A DNA stretch of 64,000 bases, taken from contig CAVPXS010000018.1 in the NCBI GenBank assembly GCA_963709775.1, forward strand, positions 248,001 to 312,000, given 5' to 3'. The DNA is from Salinimicrobium sp963709775. Its GTDB lineage: Bacteria > Bacteroidota > Bacteroidia > Flavobacteriales > Flavobacteriaceae. This document shows positions 16,333 to 25,904 of this stretch, one piece after another (position 1 is the stretch's first letter; every line of letters begins with the position of its first letter). The position numbers and the translations under genes are program-made. The notes under the pieces were generated by a model, which saw only the letters and a program-made list of their open reading frames with translations, was not told where the DNA came from and made no database searches.

Positions 16333-16923
16333 TTATTCGTCCTTCGCAGGAGGAGTGTATTTTAGAAAGAACATCTTATCTCCACTGGGATGATCCCATT
16401 CATTGAATAATTTAAAACCATACCGACGATAGGCAAGACTTATGCGTCTAATCCTGGTTTCGGCGTAGATGGGAAGCTGGAGGTCCTTGGCAATTGCGTA
16501 GAACTGATTTTTCATGTCATAAGCCGTCTTGGCATCATCACTGCCACGGGCATCACTAAGAATTCCCCAAAACCAGCAGTAGAGATATTCCCCTTCCTTT
16601 GGTCTTTGAGCCCTCACATACTTTTGCACTTTCAAAGCATTCAATCCCTTAGAAATACCGGTAACATTAATTGCCAGTTTAATATCCATAATAAGGTCTT
16701 TCCAAAAATTTTTATCCTTACTACTGGTTTTAAAAAGAATAGCTATCCCTTTTCCGTCTGGAGAAGTTATGAGCGCATCTTTTTCAATGGCTTTTTCTAC
16801 CATGTGTCTCGCGAGGTAGTGAAATCTTTTTTCCCTTTTATGATCATCTTTAACGATCTCCAAGGAAGTAGGTATTTCCTGTAGTAGGGTAGAGACGTTA
16901 TCAATTATTTGCTGCTTGTTCAA
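16333..16923 (-). CDS. Conserved hypothetical protein, possibly GNAT-like
   Basis: A 196-residue soluble protein without signal peptide. I do not recognise a named family with certainty. The C-terminal half (QFYAIAKDLQLPIYAETRIR, RRYGFKLFNEW, FFLKYTPP) reads like the end of a GNAT acetyltransferase fold, where a helix and strands bind the acyl-CoA. The clear Q/R-x-x-G-x-A pyrophosphate loop is not visible, so activity is uncertain. It is convergent with the TPR kinase gene and monocistronic. Confidence 0.7.
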   Translation of the reverse strand: MNKQQIIDNVSTLLQEIPTSLEIVKDDHKREKRFHYLARHMVEKAIEKDALITSPDGKGIAILFKTSSKDKNFWKDLIMDIKLAINVTGISKGLNALKVQKYVRAQRPKEGEYLYCWFWGILSDARGSDDAKTAYDMKNQFYAIAKDLQLPIYAETRIRRISLAYRRYGFKLFNEWDHPSGDKMFFLKYTPPAKDE

Positions 16924-17039
16924 GGAGTATTAATTTTTGCGAAAGATAGAAAATTGACTGCAGTTAAGCTTCTGTGAAAAAGGAAAAAATTTAAGTTCAA
17001 ATGGGCTTCAGGAAAAAAATCATTAATATTTTCTCATCT

Positions 17040-17070
17040 TTGAGCAGGTTTGGAATGGTTTTTACCTTTG
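17040..17070 (+). promoter_or_regulatory. Promoter of the M28 peptidase gene
   Basis: TTG at 17040-17042, a 20-base spacer and TACCTTTG at 17063-17070. The ATG lies 22 bases further on. Confidence 0.6.
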
Positions 17071-17092
17071 TTTACCGTCTAGTAAAAATCTT

Positions 17093-18508
17093 ATGAAAAA
17101 AATAGCAGCTCTTCTTATCGTACTTGTTAGCTTGAATGCAAGTGCACAATCTAATTCACAGCAGGATTCCCTTGCTCTTAGGAAACTTTATGATGTCGCT
17201 TTACTTCACGGGCAGAGTTATGCCTGGCTTGATCACTTGTCCAATAACATTGGAGGAAGATTATCGGGTTCGGTGAGTGCACAGCAGGCGGTAGAATACA
17301 CTAAGGCCGAAATGGAAAAATTAGGTCTTGATCGTGTTTGGTTGCAGCCGGTAATGGTGCCAAAATGGACGCGTGGCACTCCCGAATACGCTTACGTGCA
17401 ATCCCAGGGAGGTCCTTCAACTACCGTAAATATTCTTGCTTTGGGTGGTTCTGTTGCCACTCCAGATACCGGCCTTAGAGCCAATGTGATCGAGGTGCAG
17501 GGTATTGAGGACCTGGCGAGATATGGAAGAGAGCAGATCGAGGGCAAGATCGTTTTTTACAACCGCCCAATGCGTGCCGATCTTATTCACACTTTTGAAG
17601 CCTATGGAGGTTGTGTGGATCAAAGATACTCTGGAGCTGCCGAAGCTGCTAAATATGGTGCCGCCGGAGTGATAGTGCGATCGCTTTCTCACAAAATTGA
17701 TGAGTACCCACACACCGGCTCTATGAGTTATGGTGATGTGCCAAATAATGAAAGAATTCCTGCTGCGGCAATTAGCACCAAAGATGCCGAGTACCTAAGC
17801 AGCATGCTTAAATTGAATAAGGATCTGGAATTTTATTATAAAATGAACTGTCGTAATTATGAAGATGTTGAATCTTATAATGTAATTGGAGAGATCAAAG
17901 GCAGTGAACGCCCAGATGAATATATAATCGTGGGAGGTCATTTAGATTCCTGGGATGTTGGCGACGGTTCTCATGATGATGGCGCAGGAGTTGTTCAATC
18001 TATGGAGGTGTTAAGACTTATGAAAGAATCGGGAATTAAACCTAAAAGAACAATAAGAGTAGTGCTCTTCATGAACGAAGAAAATGGTCTTAGAGGCGGG
18101 AACAAATATGCTGAAGTTGCAAAGAAGAATAAGGAAAATCACATTTTTGCACTCGAAAGCGATTCCGGAGGCTTTACTCCACGAGGTTTTTCCTTTGAGG
18201 CGAGAGATTCCCAGTATGAAAAAATCCAGGGCTGGAAACCCCTTTTTGAGCCCTATTTAGTTCATTACTTCGCAAGAGGAGGTAGCGGGGCCGACATTGG
18301 TCCCCTTAAGAATGGCAGCACGGTCCTAGCCGGGCTTCGTCCAGATTCGCAACGATATTTTGACCACCACCACTCCGCGACAGATACCTTTGATGCGGTG
18401 AATAAACGGGAACTGGAATTGGGAGCTGCAACCATGGCTTCGCTGGTTTACCTGGTGGATAAGTACGGATTTGACGATATAGAAAATGAGTCCGAAATCC
18501 TGAAATAA
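17093..18508 (+). CDS. Secreted M28 family zinc aminopeptidase (carboxypeptidase Q-like)
   Basis: A 471-residue exported metallopeptidase. A signal peptide (MKKIAALLIVLVSLNASAQ) is followed by a protease-associated-type insert (residues about 125-255) and the M28 catalytic domain. Two-zinc ligands are visible: His in GGHLDS near 283, Asp in DDGAG near 296, the Glu pair in NEENG near 329, Asp in ESDSG near 359, and His in HHHSATD near 428. It probably trims peptides in the periplasm or outside the cell. It has its own promoter and is followed by a GC-rich hairpin. Confidence 0.92.
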   Translation: MKKIAALLIVLVSLNASAQSNSQQDSLALRKLYDVALLHGQSYAWLDHLSNNIGGRLSGSVSAQQAVEYTKAEMEKLGLDRVWLQPVMVPKWTRGTPEYAYVQSQGGPSTTVNILALGGSVATPDTGLRANVIEVQGIEDLARYGREQIEGKIVFYNRPMRADLIHTFEAYGGCVDQRYSGAAEAAKYGAAGVIVRSLSHKIDEYPHTGSMSYGDVPNNERIPAAAISTKDAEYLSSMLKLNKDLEFYYKMNCRNYEDVESYNVIGEIKGSERPDEYIIVGGHLDSWDVGDGSHDDGAGVVQSMEVLRLMKESGIKPKRTIRVVLFMNEENGLRGGNKYAEVAKKNKENHIFALESDSGGFTPRGFSFEARDSQYEKIQGWKPLFEPYLVHYFARGGSGADIGPLKNGSTVLAGLRPDSQRYFDHHHSATDTFDAVNKRELELGAATMASLVYLVDKYGFDDIENESEILK

Positions 18509-18516
18509 AAAGAATG

Positions 18517-18534
18517 GCCGGGTTGTCGCCCGGC
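18517..18534 (+). terminator. GC hairpin after the M28 peptidase gene
   Basis: GCCGGG and CCCGGC pair around TTGTCG. There is no real T run (AATTAAAC follows), so termination may be weak. The TTG in its loop is also the -33 element of the next promoter. Confidence 0.5.
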
Positions 18535-18554
18535 AATTAAACTTTCTATCTTTG
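18523..18554 (+). promoter_or_regulatory. Promoter of the MATE gene
   Basis: TTG at 18523-18525, a 21-base spacer and TATCTTTG at 18547-18554, 19 bases ahead of the start codon. The -33 element sits in the loop of the preceding hairpin. Confidence 0.55.
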
Positions 18555-18573
18555 CAGCCTCAAACTTTTAAGG

Positions 18574-19956
18574 TTGCAACTCACAGCTTACACAAGAGAA
18601 TTTGGTAAAAACCTGAACATCGCATACCCTGTGATGCTCGGGCAGCTGGGCCATGTTATGGTCGGCCTGGCCGATAATATCATGGTTGGCCAACTTGGAG
18701 CTGCACCCCTGGCCGCCGTATCTCTTGGCAACAGTCTTGTCTTTATTGCCCTTTCCCTTGGGATCGGGTTTTCTTTTGCCATCACGCCTCTTATTGCTGA
18801 AGCCGATGGCTCGGGAGACATCGAGACCGGGAAAAGCTACTTCCATCACGGGGTGATCATGTGCGGTATCAATGGATTATTTCTTTTCATCCTGTTGTTA
18901 CTGGCCAAACCAATTTTATATCATCTTGACCAACCGCCGGAAGTGGTCGACCTCGCAATTCCTTATTTGGAGATCGTTGCATTCTCTATGATCCCGCTAA
19001 TGTTTTTCCAGGCGTATAAGCAGTTTGCCGATGGTCTTTCCCAAACGCGCTATGCAATGTATGCCACTTTGATCGCCAATGTGGTGAACGTGGTATTTAA
19101 TTACCTGCTCATATACGGGATCTGGATTTTTCCAAGACTTGAACTTGAAGGGGCAGCATTGGGGACCTTAATTTCGCGATTTTTTATGTTGTGGTTCCTT
19201 TGGGAGATCTTGAGAAGAAAGAAGAAATTCAGGCAGTACTTTATCTGGTCCAAAAGAGGCCTTTTAAGGATTGATATTTTTAAGAAGTTATTTGCCCTTG
19301 GATTTCCTACCGCTTTACAAATGCTGTTTGAAGTTGCTATTTTTACTGCTACTGTTTTTCTCGCCGGTACTTTAGGAACAAATCCGCAGGCAGCAAATCA
19401 AATTGCCCTCAATCTAGCATCAATGACTTTTATGATTGCGGTTGGGTTAGGGGTGACTGCAACCATTCGCGTGGGAAACCAAAAAGGCAAAGCAAATTTT
19501 CATGAGTTACGCCGTATCGCGTTTTCTACTTTCTTATTGGTTTTCTTGATCGAAGCAGTCTTTGCTGTAGGTTTCATTTTGCTGAAGGATTGGCTTCCCA
19601 CACTTTATATCGATAATTCCGAAGTTATTTTGCTGGCCGCCCAATTGTTGATCGTTGCAGCTTTATTTCAACTAAGTGACGGGATGCAGGTTGTAATACT
19701 GGGAGCTTTAAGAGGGCTGCAGGATGTGAAGTTTCCAACACTAATTTGTTTTATAGCTTACTGGATCATTGGTTTTCCTGTATCCTGGTACCTGGGAAAA
19801 GAATCTGCATTAGGCAGCATGGGGATCTGGTATGGGTTACTCGCCGGTCTTACTGCATCGGCATTAATGTTGTATCTTCGATTTAATTATTTAAGCAATA
19901 AATTATTACTAACGGTGGAGCCTGCGGGCCAGCCTGCCGAACAAAATGTACAATAG
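18574..19956 (+). CDS. MATE family multidrug efflux transporter
   Basis: A 460-residue membrane protein with twelve predicted helices in two homologous halves, the MATE layout (YPVMLGQLGHVMVGLADNIM near 15-34 is the signature of the first half). Members exchange cationic drugs or metabolites for Na+ or H+. The start is TTG at 18574, giving MQLTAYTREFGKNLNIAYP; no ATG is available at this position. Two small downstream genes follow within 6 and 3 bases and may be co-transcribed. Confidence 0.92.
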   Translation: MQLTAYTREFGKNLNIAYPVMLGQLGHVMVGLADNIMVGQLGAAPLAAVSLGNSLVFIALSLGIGFSFAITPLIAEADGSGDIETGKSYFHHGVIMCGINGLFLFILLLLAKPILYHLDQPPEVVDLAIPYLEIVAFSMIPLMFFQAYKQFADGLSQTRYAMYATLIANVVNVVFNYLLIYGIWIFPRLELEGAALGTLISRFFMLWFLWEILRRKKKFRQYFIWSKRGLLRIDIFKKLFALGFPTALQMLFEVAIFTATVFLAGTLGTNPQAANQIALNLASMTFMIAVGLGVTATIRVGNQKGKANFHELRRIAFSTFLLVFLIEAVFAVGFILLKDWLPTLYIDNSEVILLAAQLLIVAALFQLSDGMQVVILGALRGLQDVKFPTLICFIAYWIIGFPVSWYLGKESALGSMGIWYGLLAGLTASALMLYLRFNYLSNKLLLTVEPAGQPAEQNVQ

Positions 19957-19961
19957 AAACT

Positions 19962-20189
19962 ATGGACTTTCCAAAATTCCTCTTAGGTGATAATACAGAT
20001 TATCCCGATGCTATTTTTATCATTCATACCGAATTTCCAAGGTTCATTATAAACCTCGAAAATGACGAGGTAGAATGGCTGGAAGATTTTGATGCAGCCG
20101 ATGAAAAAGAACTTTCTTCTGAAGCCGAAGGCCTTATTCAACAGGCGACCGATTTTTATGACCGGGAAATTTCCAGATACGAAGACTAA
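19962..20189 (+). CDS. Small acidic conserved hypothetical protein
   Basis: A 75-residue, strongly acidic cytoplasmic protein (MDFPKFLLGDNTDYPDAIFI...). No known domain is recognised. It sits between the MATE and PAP2 genes with gaps of 5 and 3 bases, and its even codon use and tight spacing argue that it is real. Similar small proteins appear in Flavobacteriaceae, but no function is known to me. Confidence 0.75.
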   Translation: MDFPKFLLGDNTDYPDAIFIIHTEFPRFIINLENDEVEWLEDFDAADEKELSSEAEGLIQQATDFYDREISRYED

Positions 20190-20192
20190 ATT

Positions 20193-20783
20193 ATGGAGCA
20201 GTTGGTAGAACTGGATCACGAAATTTTCCTTTTTCTCAACAATCTTGGGAATCCCGCCTGGGATGACTTCTGGAACTTCATTACCAATAAGTTTGCGTCT
20301 ATCCCATTTTATATGCTGCTTGTTTTTTTTCTTTACAGGGCTCTGGGATGGAAGAAGACCTTACTAAGCCTCGTACTGGTAGCGGCGGTGATCACCAGTA
20401 CAGATCAACTTTCTAACCTGTTTAAACATTTTTTTGAGCGTCCCCGCCCTTGCAGGCAGGAAGGTGTGATGGAATACGCACGATTTGTAGCAGTAAGGTG
20501 CGGCAGGTACGGTTATTTTTCTGCACATGCAGCAAGTTCGGCAGCTCTTGTTGTGTTTCTTGGAATGATCCTAAAAACTTACTGGAAACACATTTTTGGA
20601 GTATTAATAGCCTGGGGGCTCCTGGTTTCCTACAGCCGTATATATATCGGCGTGCATTATCCCGGAGATATTCTTACCGGCTGGATAATTGGGATAGGAA
20701 TTGGATATACTTTCTACCTGCTATTTCGGTTTTTGCTGAAAAAGTATTTTAGTCCTTCCGTTTCAGGAGATAAAACTGCCTGA
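20193..20783 (+). CDS. PAP2 family membrane phosphatase
   Basis: A 196-residue protein with about five membrane helices and the three PAP2 phosphatase motifs: K-x6-RP in KHFFERPRP near 77-85, SAH in YFSAHAASSAA near 109-119, and SR-x5-H in SRIYIGVHYPGD near 147-158. Such enzymes dephosphorylate undecaprenyl diphosphate, lipid A or phosphatidic acid on the periplasmic face; the substrate is not readable. The 3' end overlaps the convergent GT39 gene by 35 bases once that gene's frame is corrected. Confidence 0.9.
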   Translation: MEQLVELDHEIFLFLNNLGNPAWDDFWNFITNKFASIPFYMLLVFFLYRALGWKKTLLSLVLVAAVITSTDQLSNLFKHFFERPRPCRQEGVMEYARFVAVRCGRYGYFSAHAASSAALVVFLGMILKTYWKHIFGVLIAWGLLVSYSRIYIGVHYPGDILTGWIIGIGIGYTFYLLFRFLLKKYFSPSVSGDKTA

Positions 20784-22369
20784 TCAACCTGCCCTTGTAT
20801 CCCGAAGCTTCAGGATTCACGTAGTTGAGGTCATATCTTTCTGAAGACAACACTTCAAAATCCCCTTTTAGAGAGTCTATTAAAACTGAATCCTGTTCGC
20901 GCATGATGATTCCGAATTTCTCTTCTTCAGGTAATCTGAAGGTCTTCCCTGGTTAACTTCGGAATTGGTTTTCCGAACTCCCAGATGATCTCGGGTGTTT
21001 CAGTAGCATACTCATAAACCTGGAAACCGCTCGCTTCAGAAACCTTCCGAAGTTCATCAAAATTCCTGAAATCCGGGTTTTTCAGAAAAGCGTTTGAAAG
21101 CGGAAATGCAAAGACAATTATTCCGCAGATAAAGGCAACAGTGAGATGAAAAACCCGTGGATATTTTCGCTTTTTCAGAAAGTAGAATAGAGCAACTCCA
21201 AGCCCGAAGAGTACTATGGATGCAGAGATATACCAGAACCAGTGGCCTTCCAGTTCAAGCAGGAAGTAACCTGCAACCGGGAATACGAGCCCTATAGTTG
21301 CGATCAAGCCGTGGTTAAAATAGACGACCCAATTTTCCTTTTTTGGAAGTTCTTTGAAGCTTCTAAAGAGGTATTCTATATAAAAGCTGGTGTTTAGGGC
21401 CATGGGGATTAAAACCGGCAGGAGGTAGCGGGATTTTTTCTCGGGAATAATCGATAGCAAAACCACTGCAGCCAAAGTCCATAAAAGAGCAAATTTATAG
21501 GCTTTTTTATTCGAGACCCGCGTCTTCAAATAAGGATACAGTAAAGCAACAAAGGCCGGAATTGTCCATATTCCACTTTGGGTAAAGAAGCTCCAGTAGT
21601 AATAAAATGGCCGTACGTTGTAATTTGTCCAGCGGGTAGTCTCCCTAGAGGTGATTTCGATAAACGAAACAGGATCTGCCAGTCTTACGTATAAAAACCA
21701 CCAGCCACTAATGAAGAGCGATATTATTAGAAAGATAAAAAAGGCTTTCCACTTTTTTGTAAATCCTTTGAAGCCATAAATACTTCCATAGGAGATAAGG
21801 AAGGGCAGGAGCAAGGCATAAAGGGAAACCGGGCCTTTACTTAAAAAAGAAAAGCCAAAAAATAATGCTCCAAAAATGGCATTTTTGATCAGGTTTTTTT
21901 CACTGCTAAAAAAGTTCCACAGAAAATAAATTGCGACCATCATAAACGAATGGGTGAAAATATCCCATTGTCCATTGCGCCCCATGAAGATGATATAAAA
22001 GGAACTGGCCAGGATAAGCGTAGCCAAAAAGGAATGTTTTAATGTGACCCCCAGTTTCGGAATAAATCTGTAGAAAACGTAAAGCAGCAGGAGGGTTATG
22101 AGGGCTGCCGGTAGCCGCATTCCAAAGAGGCTGCTGAACCCGAAGATCATGCCACTTATGGCAGTGAGCCACGTGGGCAACGGCGGCTTTTCATAACGGG
22201 CTTCGGCGTTCATGGTGGTGAGGATCCAATTTCCATCGGTCACCATTTCACGGGCCGTAATAAAATTACGCGCTTCCATAATGTTTACATAGATCACGTC
22301 GAGGTGGACCAGGAAGATCAGAACCCAAACAAGGAGCATGTAGAGCAGGTATTTTTGATTTTTAGTCAT
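20749..22369 (-). CDS. GT39/ArnT-like membrane glycosyltransferase (+1 frameshift near the 3' end)
   Basis: A polytopic transferase of the PMT/ArnT superfamily, which moves a sugar from an isoprenyl-phosphate carrier to lipid A or protein at the periplasmic face. About eleven helices precede a short soluble tail. The acidic motif of the first periplasmic loop (AREMVTDGNWILTTMN, with YEKPPLPTWL) is present. The first frame stops at 20927. One surplus base at about 20930-20941 hides the true end, a further 55-60 residues (LPEEEKFGIIMREQDS through FYLLKRKD) stopping at 20749, for a total of about 539 residues. It overlaps the LAB_N gene by 8 bases, forming a three-gene cassette with GT2. Confidence 0.87.
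21871..21887. repeat. CAAAAATGNCATTTTTG palindrome inside the GT39 gene
   Basis: CAAAAATGGCATTTTTG on the plus strand, coding on the minus strand for Lys-Asn-Ala-Ile-Phe within a GT39 transmembrane region. The only intact copy inside a gene. Confidence 0.5.
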
Positions 22370-22985
22370 CTTCTCTTCTTATTAAGACCATATTCCTTAC
22401 GTAGATCACACTTCCCGCCAGGTGTCCTACAAATAAGACGGGATCCTTCCGCAAAATTGCATAAATGAGGATCAAAACCGCGCCTGCAAAACTGAGAAGC
22501 CAAAAGCCTAATGGTAGCACCGACTTTTTAATTCTTTCAGAATAAACCCATTGATAGACAAAGCGTAATGTGAAGGTTACTTGTGCAGTCGATCCCAATA
22601 CCAGCAACCACAACGGTATTTTCTCGTTAAAGAACAGGTTTTGAACATCATAAGTATTGTTGTTGTACGAGTAAATGAATAGCATTACCGGGAAAATATA
22701 AAGGAAAAGCTGCAGCCATCGTGACATTTTTTTCCATTCTCCCTGCAACTGCATATTACGTATGTAGATGAAATAGGTAAGGGCCTGGCCCAGCATTATG
22801 GAGAAATCATTACGTAAATAGCCATAAACGAACAGTAAGAAAGAAGCGAAAAGAGAGACCTTCCAAAAGTTGGAAGGGGTGAGAACCTTTTTTTGTTTTT
22901 CAGAAGCTATCCATTGTAGCAGGAGCCTGGCCGAAAAAAGGGCCTGGGCAATAAAACCAATAGTGTACACCTGCCAGCTACTCAT
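22362..22985 (-). CDS. Lipid A biosynthesis N-terminal (LAB_N) domain membrane protein
   Basis: A 207-residue membrane protein with two copies of the LAB_N unit, each of about three helices. The signature FIAQALFSARLLLQWIASEKQK near residues 12-33 is echoed by TAQVTFTLRFVYQWVYSERIKK near 128-149, then VLPLGFWLLSF. Free-standing LAB_N proteins commonly sit between a GT2 and a GT39 gene, as here, and are thought to assist loading or flipping of the lipid-linked sugar. That role is inference. Overlaps of 8 bases at both ends indicate translational coupling. Confidence 0.88.
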   Translation of the reverse strand: MSSWQVYTIGFIAQALFSARLLLQWIASEKQKKVLTPSNFWKVSLFASFLLFVYGYLRNDFSIMLGQALTYFIYIRNMQLQGEWKKMSRWLQLFLYIFPVMLFIYSYNNNTYDVQNLFFNEKIPLWLLVLGSTAQVTFTLRFVYQWVYSERIKKSVLPLGFWLLSFAGAVLILIYAILRKDPVLFVGHLAGSVIYVRNMVLIRREDD

Positions 22986-23695
22986 TCTTTTGAGCTACTT
23001 TGTAATTGATGTAATTCCTCCTCATCCACAAATAAGCAAAGCAATCTACAAAGGGACCCACGAGCCTGTTGAGGAGGTGGAATTTCGCTTTCCCTGCGAT
23101 CCTGGGGTAATGTCTCACGGGAACCTGTTTTATTTTACCATTTTGGAGGAGGATCATCGCAGGCAGAAACCGGTGCAGCCCTTTGAACATGGGAATACGT
23201 TTCGCATAATCGGCTTTGATCACTTTTAAGGGGCAGCCGGTGTCATCCATGCCATCCTGGGTAAAGCTGCGTCTTATGCCATTTGCAACAAGGGAAGAAA
23301 GGTTCTTTTTAAACGAATCTTTTCTATTGGTGCGCACTCCCGGTCACAAGGTCATATTCCCCGATCTGCTCCAGCAGCAGGTCAAAATCTTCGGGATCTG
23401 TTTGAAGATCTGAATCTATATAGCCAATCAAAGGGGTTTCCGCATGATCAAAACCTGCTTTAATAGCCGAACTTAAACCGTAATTCCGGTCAAAAGAAAT
23501 ATACTTAAAAGCTGTGTTGCGACGGGAAATTTCCTGAACCAGTTGAAGACTATTGTCTGTAGACCCGTCATTGACAAACAGGACGCAGGTTTTAATAGGT
23601 GCTTTTTGTATGTATTTATCTAATTCCTGCTCCACCCTTAGTAAGTTAGGTGCTTCGTTGTAGAGAGGAACTACGATAGTAAATTGGTATTCCAT
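22978..23695 (-). CDS. GT2 polyprenyl-phosphate glycosyltransferase, DPM1/ArnC-like (+1 frameshift)
   Basis: Transfers a sugar from a nucleotide donor to polyprenyl phosphate at the inner face of the membrane. The GT-A fold begins EYQFTIVVPLYNEAPNL, with VNDGSTD near residue 40-46 and the DXD motif in DSDLQTDPED near 93-102. After the frame break, DGMDDTGCPLKVI and FPAMILLQNGKI-like segments complete the enzyme. The first frame ends at 23324. Removing one G of the CCC/GGG at 23339-23341 joins the parts into about 238 residues (VTGVRTNRKDSF). First gene of the GT2 / LAB_N / GT39 cassette, with no C-terminal membrane anchor of its own. Confidence 0.87.
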
Positions 23696-23711
23696 TAAAA
23701 TTAAATATGCG

Positions 23712-23719
23712 CAAAGGTA
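23712..23719 (-). promoter_or_regulatory. -7 element of the GT2 cassette
   Basis: TACCTTTG on the minus strand, 16 bases ahead of the GT2 start. No good TTG at -33. Confidence 0.45.
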
Positions 23720-23818
23720 CTAATATTACAATTCCTATACAGCCACAGCGAAAAGGCGCTTTTTAGAAAATTACTCGTTTCTTTGTAACCGTAAAACTTC
23801 AGAAAAAGACATTTAAAT

Positions 23819-24760
23819 ATGAAGGTATTAATAACGGGAGCAGCCGGATTCATTGGATCACACGCTGCGGAACGTTTACAAAAAGAAGGTTACACCGTGA
23901 CCGGACTCGATAACTTTTCAAATTACTATGATGTTTCTTTAAAAGAGCTTAATGCTGAAGCTCTTCGGAAAAAAGGAATTGAAGTGATCAAAATGGACCT
24001 CCGAAAGCCTGAAGCCTTTGATTCACTTTCTTCAAATTTCGATTTCATTATTCATTTTGCGGCTCAACCCGGAATTTCTTCTGAAAGTACTTTTGAAGAA
24101 TATTTCAGCAACAATGTAATCGCCACTCAAAATCTCCTGGAGTTCGCGCAAAAGAGCAAAAACCTGAAGCATTTTTTCAACATTTCAACTTCTTCGGTTT
24201 ATGGCCTCGAGGCAACTTTTCCTGAAACTGTAGCACCAAAACCGGCCTCCTGGTACGGAGTTTCAAAACTTGCCGCGGAACAACTTGCGCTGGCATTGAG
24301 CAGGGGGAAAAAGATGAAGTGTTCTTCTCTAAGACTATTTTCTGTTTACGGTCCACGCGAACGTCCCGAGAAACTTTATACCAAACTAATCGCCTGCGGA
24401 TTAAAAGGTGAGGCTTTTCCGATTTTTGAAGGGAGTGAAAAACATCTTAGGAGTTTTACCTATGTGGGCGATATCGTCGACGGGATCTTTAAAGCGGTAC
24501 AAAATCATGAATTGTTGGATGGAGAGATCATTAATCTTGGAGCCGAAGAAGAACACAAGACTCAGCAGGGAATTGAAATGGTAGAGGAGATCCTGGGGAA
24601 GAAAATTGAACTTGAGGTAAAACCAAGAAGACAGGGAGACCAGTCCAGAACATTAGCCAATATCCAGAAGGCGAAAAAGATGCTGGGATACGAGCCAAAA
24701 ACTTCTCTTAAAGAAGGTCTGCGTCTTCAGGTAGAATGGTACAGGGAAAATTTTTTATAG
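23819..24760 (+). CDS. NAD-dependent sugar-nucleotide epimerase/dehydratase (UDP-glucuronate 4-epimerase-like)
   Basis: A 313-residue short-chain dehydrogenase of the extended type. The NAD-binding GAAGFIGSHAAE is at residues 7-18, the catalytic YGVSK near 146-150, and the sugar-binding SLRLFSVYGPRERP near 166-179. The early LDNFSNYYDVSLK resembles UDP-glucuronate 4-epimerases. It probably supplies a sugar nucleotide for surface polysaccharide or for the neighbouring GT2 cassette, which is inference from context. Its stop overlaps the convergent meaB gene by 6 bases. Confidence 0.88.
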   Translation: MKVLITGAAGFIGSHAAERLQKEGYTVTGLDNFSNYYDVSLKELNAEALRKKGIEVIKMDLRKPEAFDSLSSNFDFIIHFAAQPGISSESTFEEYFSNNVIATQNLLEFAQKSKNLKHFFNISTSSVYGLEATFPETVAPKPASWYGVSKLAAEQLALALSRGKKMKCSSLRLFSVYGPRERPEKLYTKLIACGLKGEAFPIFEGSEKHLRSFTYVGDIVDGIFKAVQNHELLDGEIINLGAEEEHKTQQGIEMVEEILGKKIELEVKPRRQGDQSRTLANIQKAKKMLGYEPKTSLKEGLRLQVEWYRENFL

Positions 24761-25831
24761 TTCCCGGTATTGCTGAAGCAAATAATTAGCTGCTTCAAAG
24801 GGAGTCGTTTCGTTGTTCTCCAGCGCTTCAAGTTGCTGTTTTAGCAATTTCTTGATCTCCGGATGATTGTAAAAGCGGCTTTTTAAATGCTCATTAATCG
24901 TTTGTAACAACCAGAATTTATTCTGTTCATGCCGTTTTTTGCTGAAATCCCCGCCGGCTTTCATCTTTTGCTCATAATCTGAAATAAGCTCCCATACTTC
25001 AGAAATTCCCTCTTTATAATAGGCACTGCAAAGTAAAACCTTAGGCTGCCAGCCACTTTCTTTAGCCGGATAAAGGTGCAAAGCTCTACGGAATTCTGCG
25101 CGAGCTCTTTCGGCCGGCTTCCGGTTTTCACCATCGGCTTTGTTGATGACAATAGCATCGGCCATTTCCATGATTCCGCGTTTTATTCCCTGGAGTTCGT
25201 CTCCGGCGCCGGCCAGTTTCAGAAGCAAAAAGAAATCGGTCATGCTGTGAACGGTAGTTTCACTTTGTCCTACGCCCACCGTTTCAATAAGAAGTGTGTC
25301 AAAACCTGCCGCTTCACATAAAATGATGGTCTCGCGTGTCTTTTTTGCCACCCCTCCAAGAGAATCGCCCGAGGGTGAAGGTCGAATAAAGGCATTCTTA
25401 TGATTAACGAGGGTCTCCATCCTGGTCTTATCTCCCAAAATACTTCCGCCAGAAATCGTGCTGGTAGGATCTACCGCCAAAACCGCGACTTTTTTTCCGG
25501 CGTCAGCCAAATGGCCGCCAAAGGCTTCAATAAAGGTGCTTTTTCCAACTCCGGGTACGCCTGTGATCCCAATCCTTATTGATTCATTTGCAAACGGCAG
25601 ACATTTTTCAATAAGTTGAGCGGCTTTTTCCTGTTGCTTTGGCTGGTTGGTCTCGACCAGGGTAATTCCCTGGCTTAATGCCGATTTGTCCCCCGATCTA
25701 AGCCGGGCAAACATTTCATCTACCGTGAATTCCTTCTTGCGGGAATCCCTTATTTTTTTGGCCATTGCCGCATTGATCTCCGATGAGGGGCGACTGCCTT
25801 CTTGTTCATGTAGAGCCGATGGATTTTTCAA
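24755..25831 (-). CDS. meaB: Methylmalonyl-CoA mutase-associated GTPase MeaB
   Basis: A 358-residue G3E-type GTPase that protects and reloads B12-dependent methylmalonyl-CoA mutase. Walker A is GVPGVGKS at 91-98. The switch region DPTSTISGGSILGDKTRM near 126-143 is characteristic, as are ETVGVGQSE near 186-194 and the NKAD guanine-recognition motif near 239. The N-terminal 35 residues are polar and variable. The mutase genes themselves are not in this window. Confidence 0.94.
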   Translation of the reverse strand: MKNPSALHEQEGSRPSSEINAAMAKKIRDSRKKEFTVDEMFARLRSGDKSALSQGITLVETNQPKQQEKAAQLIEKCLPFANESIRIGITGVPGVGKSTFIEAFGGHLADAGKKVAVLAVDPTSTISGGSILGDKTRMETLVNHKNAFIRPSPSGDSLGGVAKKTRETIILCEAAGFDTLLIETVGVGQSETTVHSMTDFFLLLKLAGAGDELQGIKRGIMEMADAIVINKADGENRKPAERARAEFRRALHLYPAKESGWQPKVLLCSAYYKEGISEVWELISDYEQKMKAGGDFSKKRHEQNKFWLLQTINEHLKSRFYNHPEIKKLLKQQLEALENNETTPFEAANYLLQQYREL

Positions 25832-25904
25832 ACTGGGAATTAATTTTTAGGTGGAGATCTTATTTGTATATTGAAGTACTAAAATAACAAAATAAAAGAT
25901 CATT

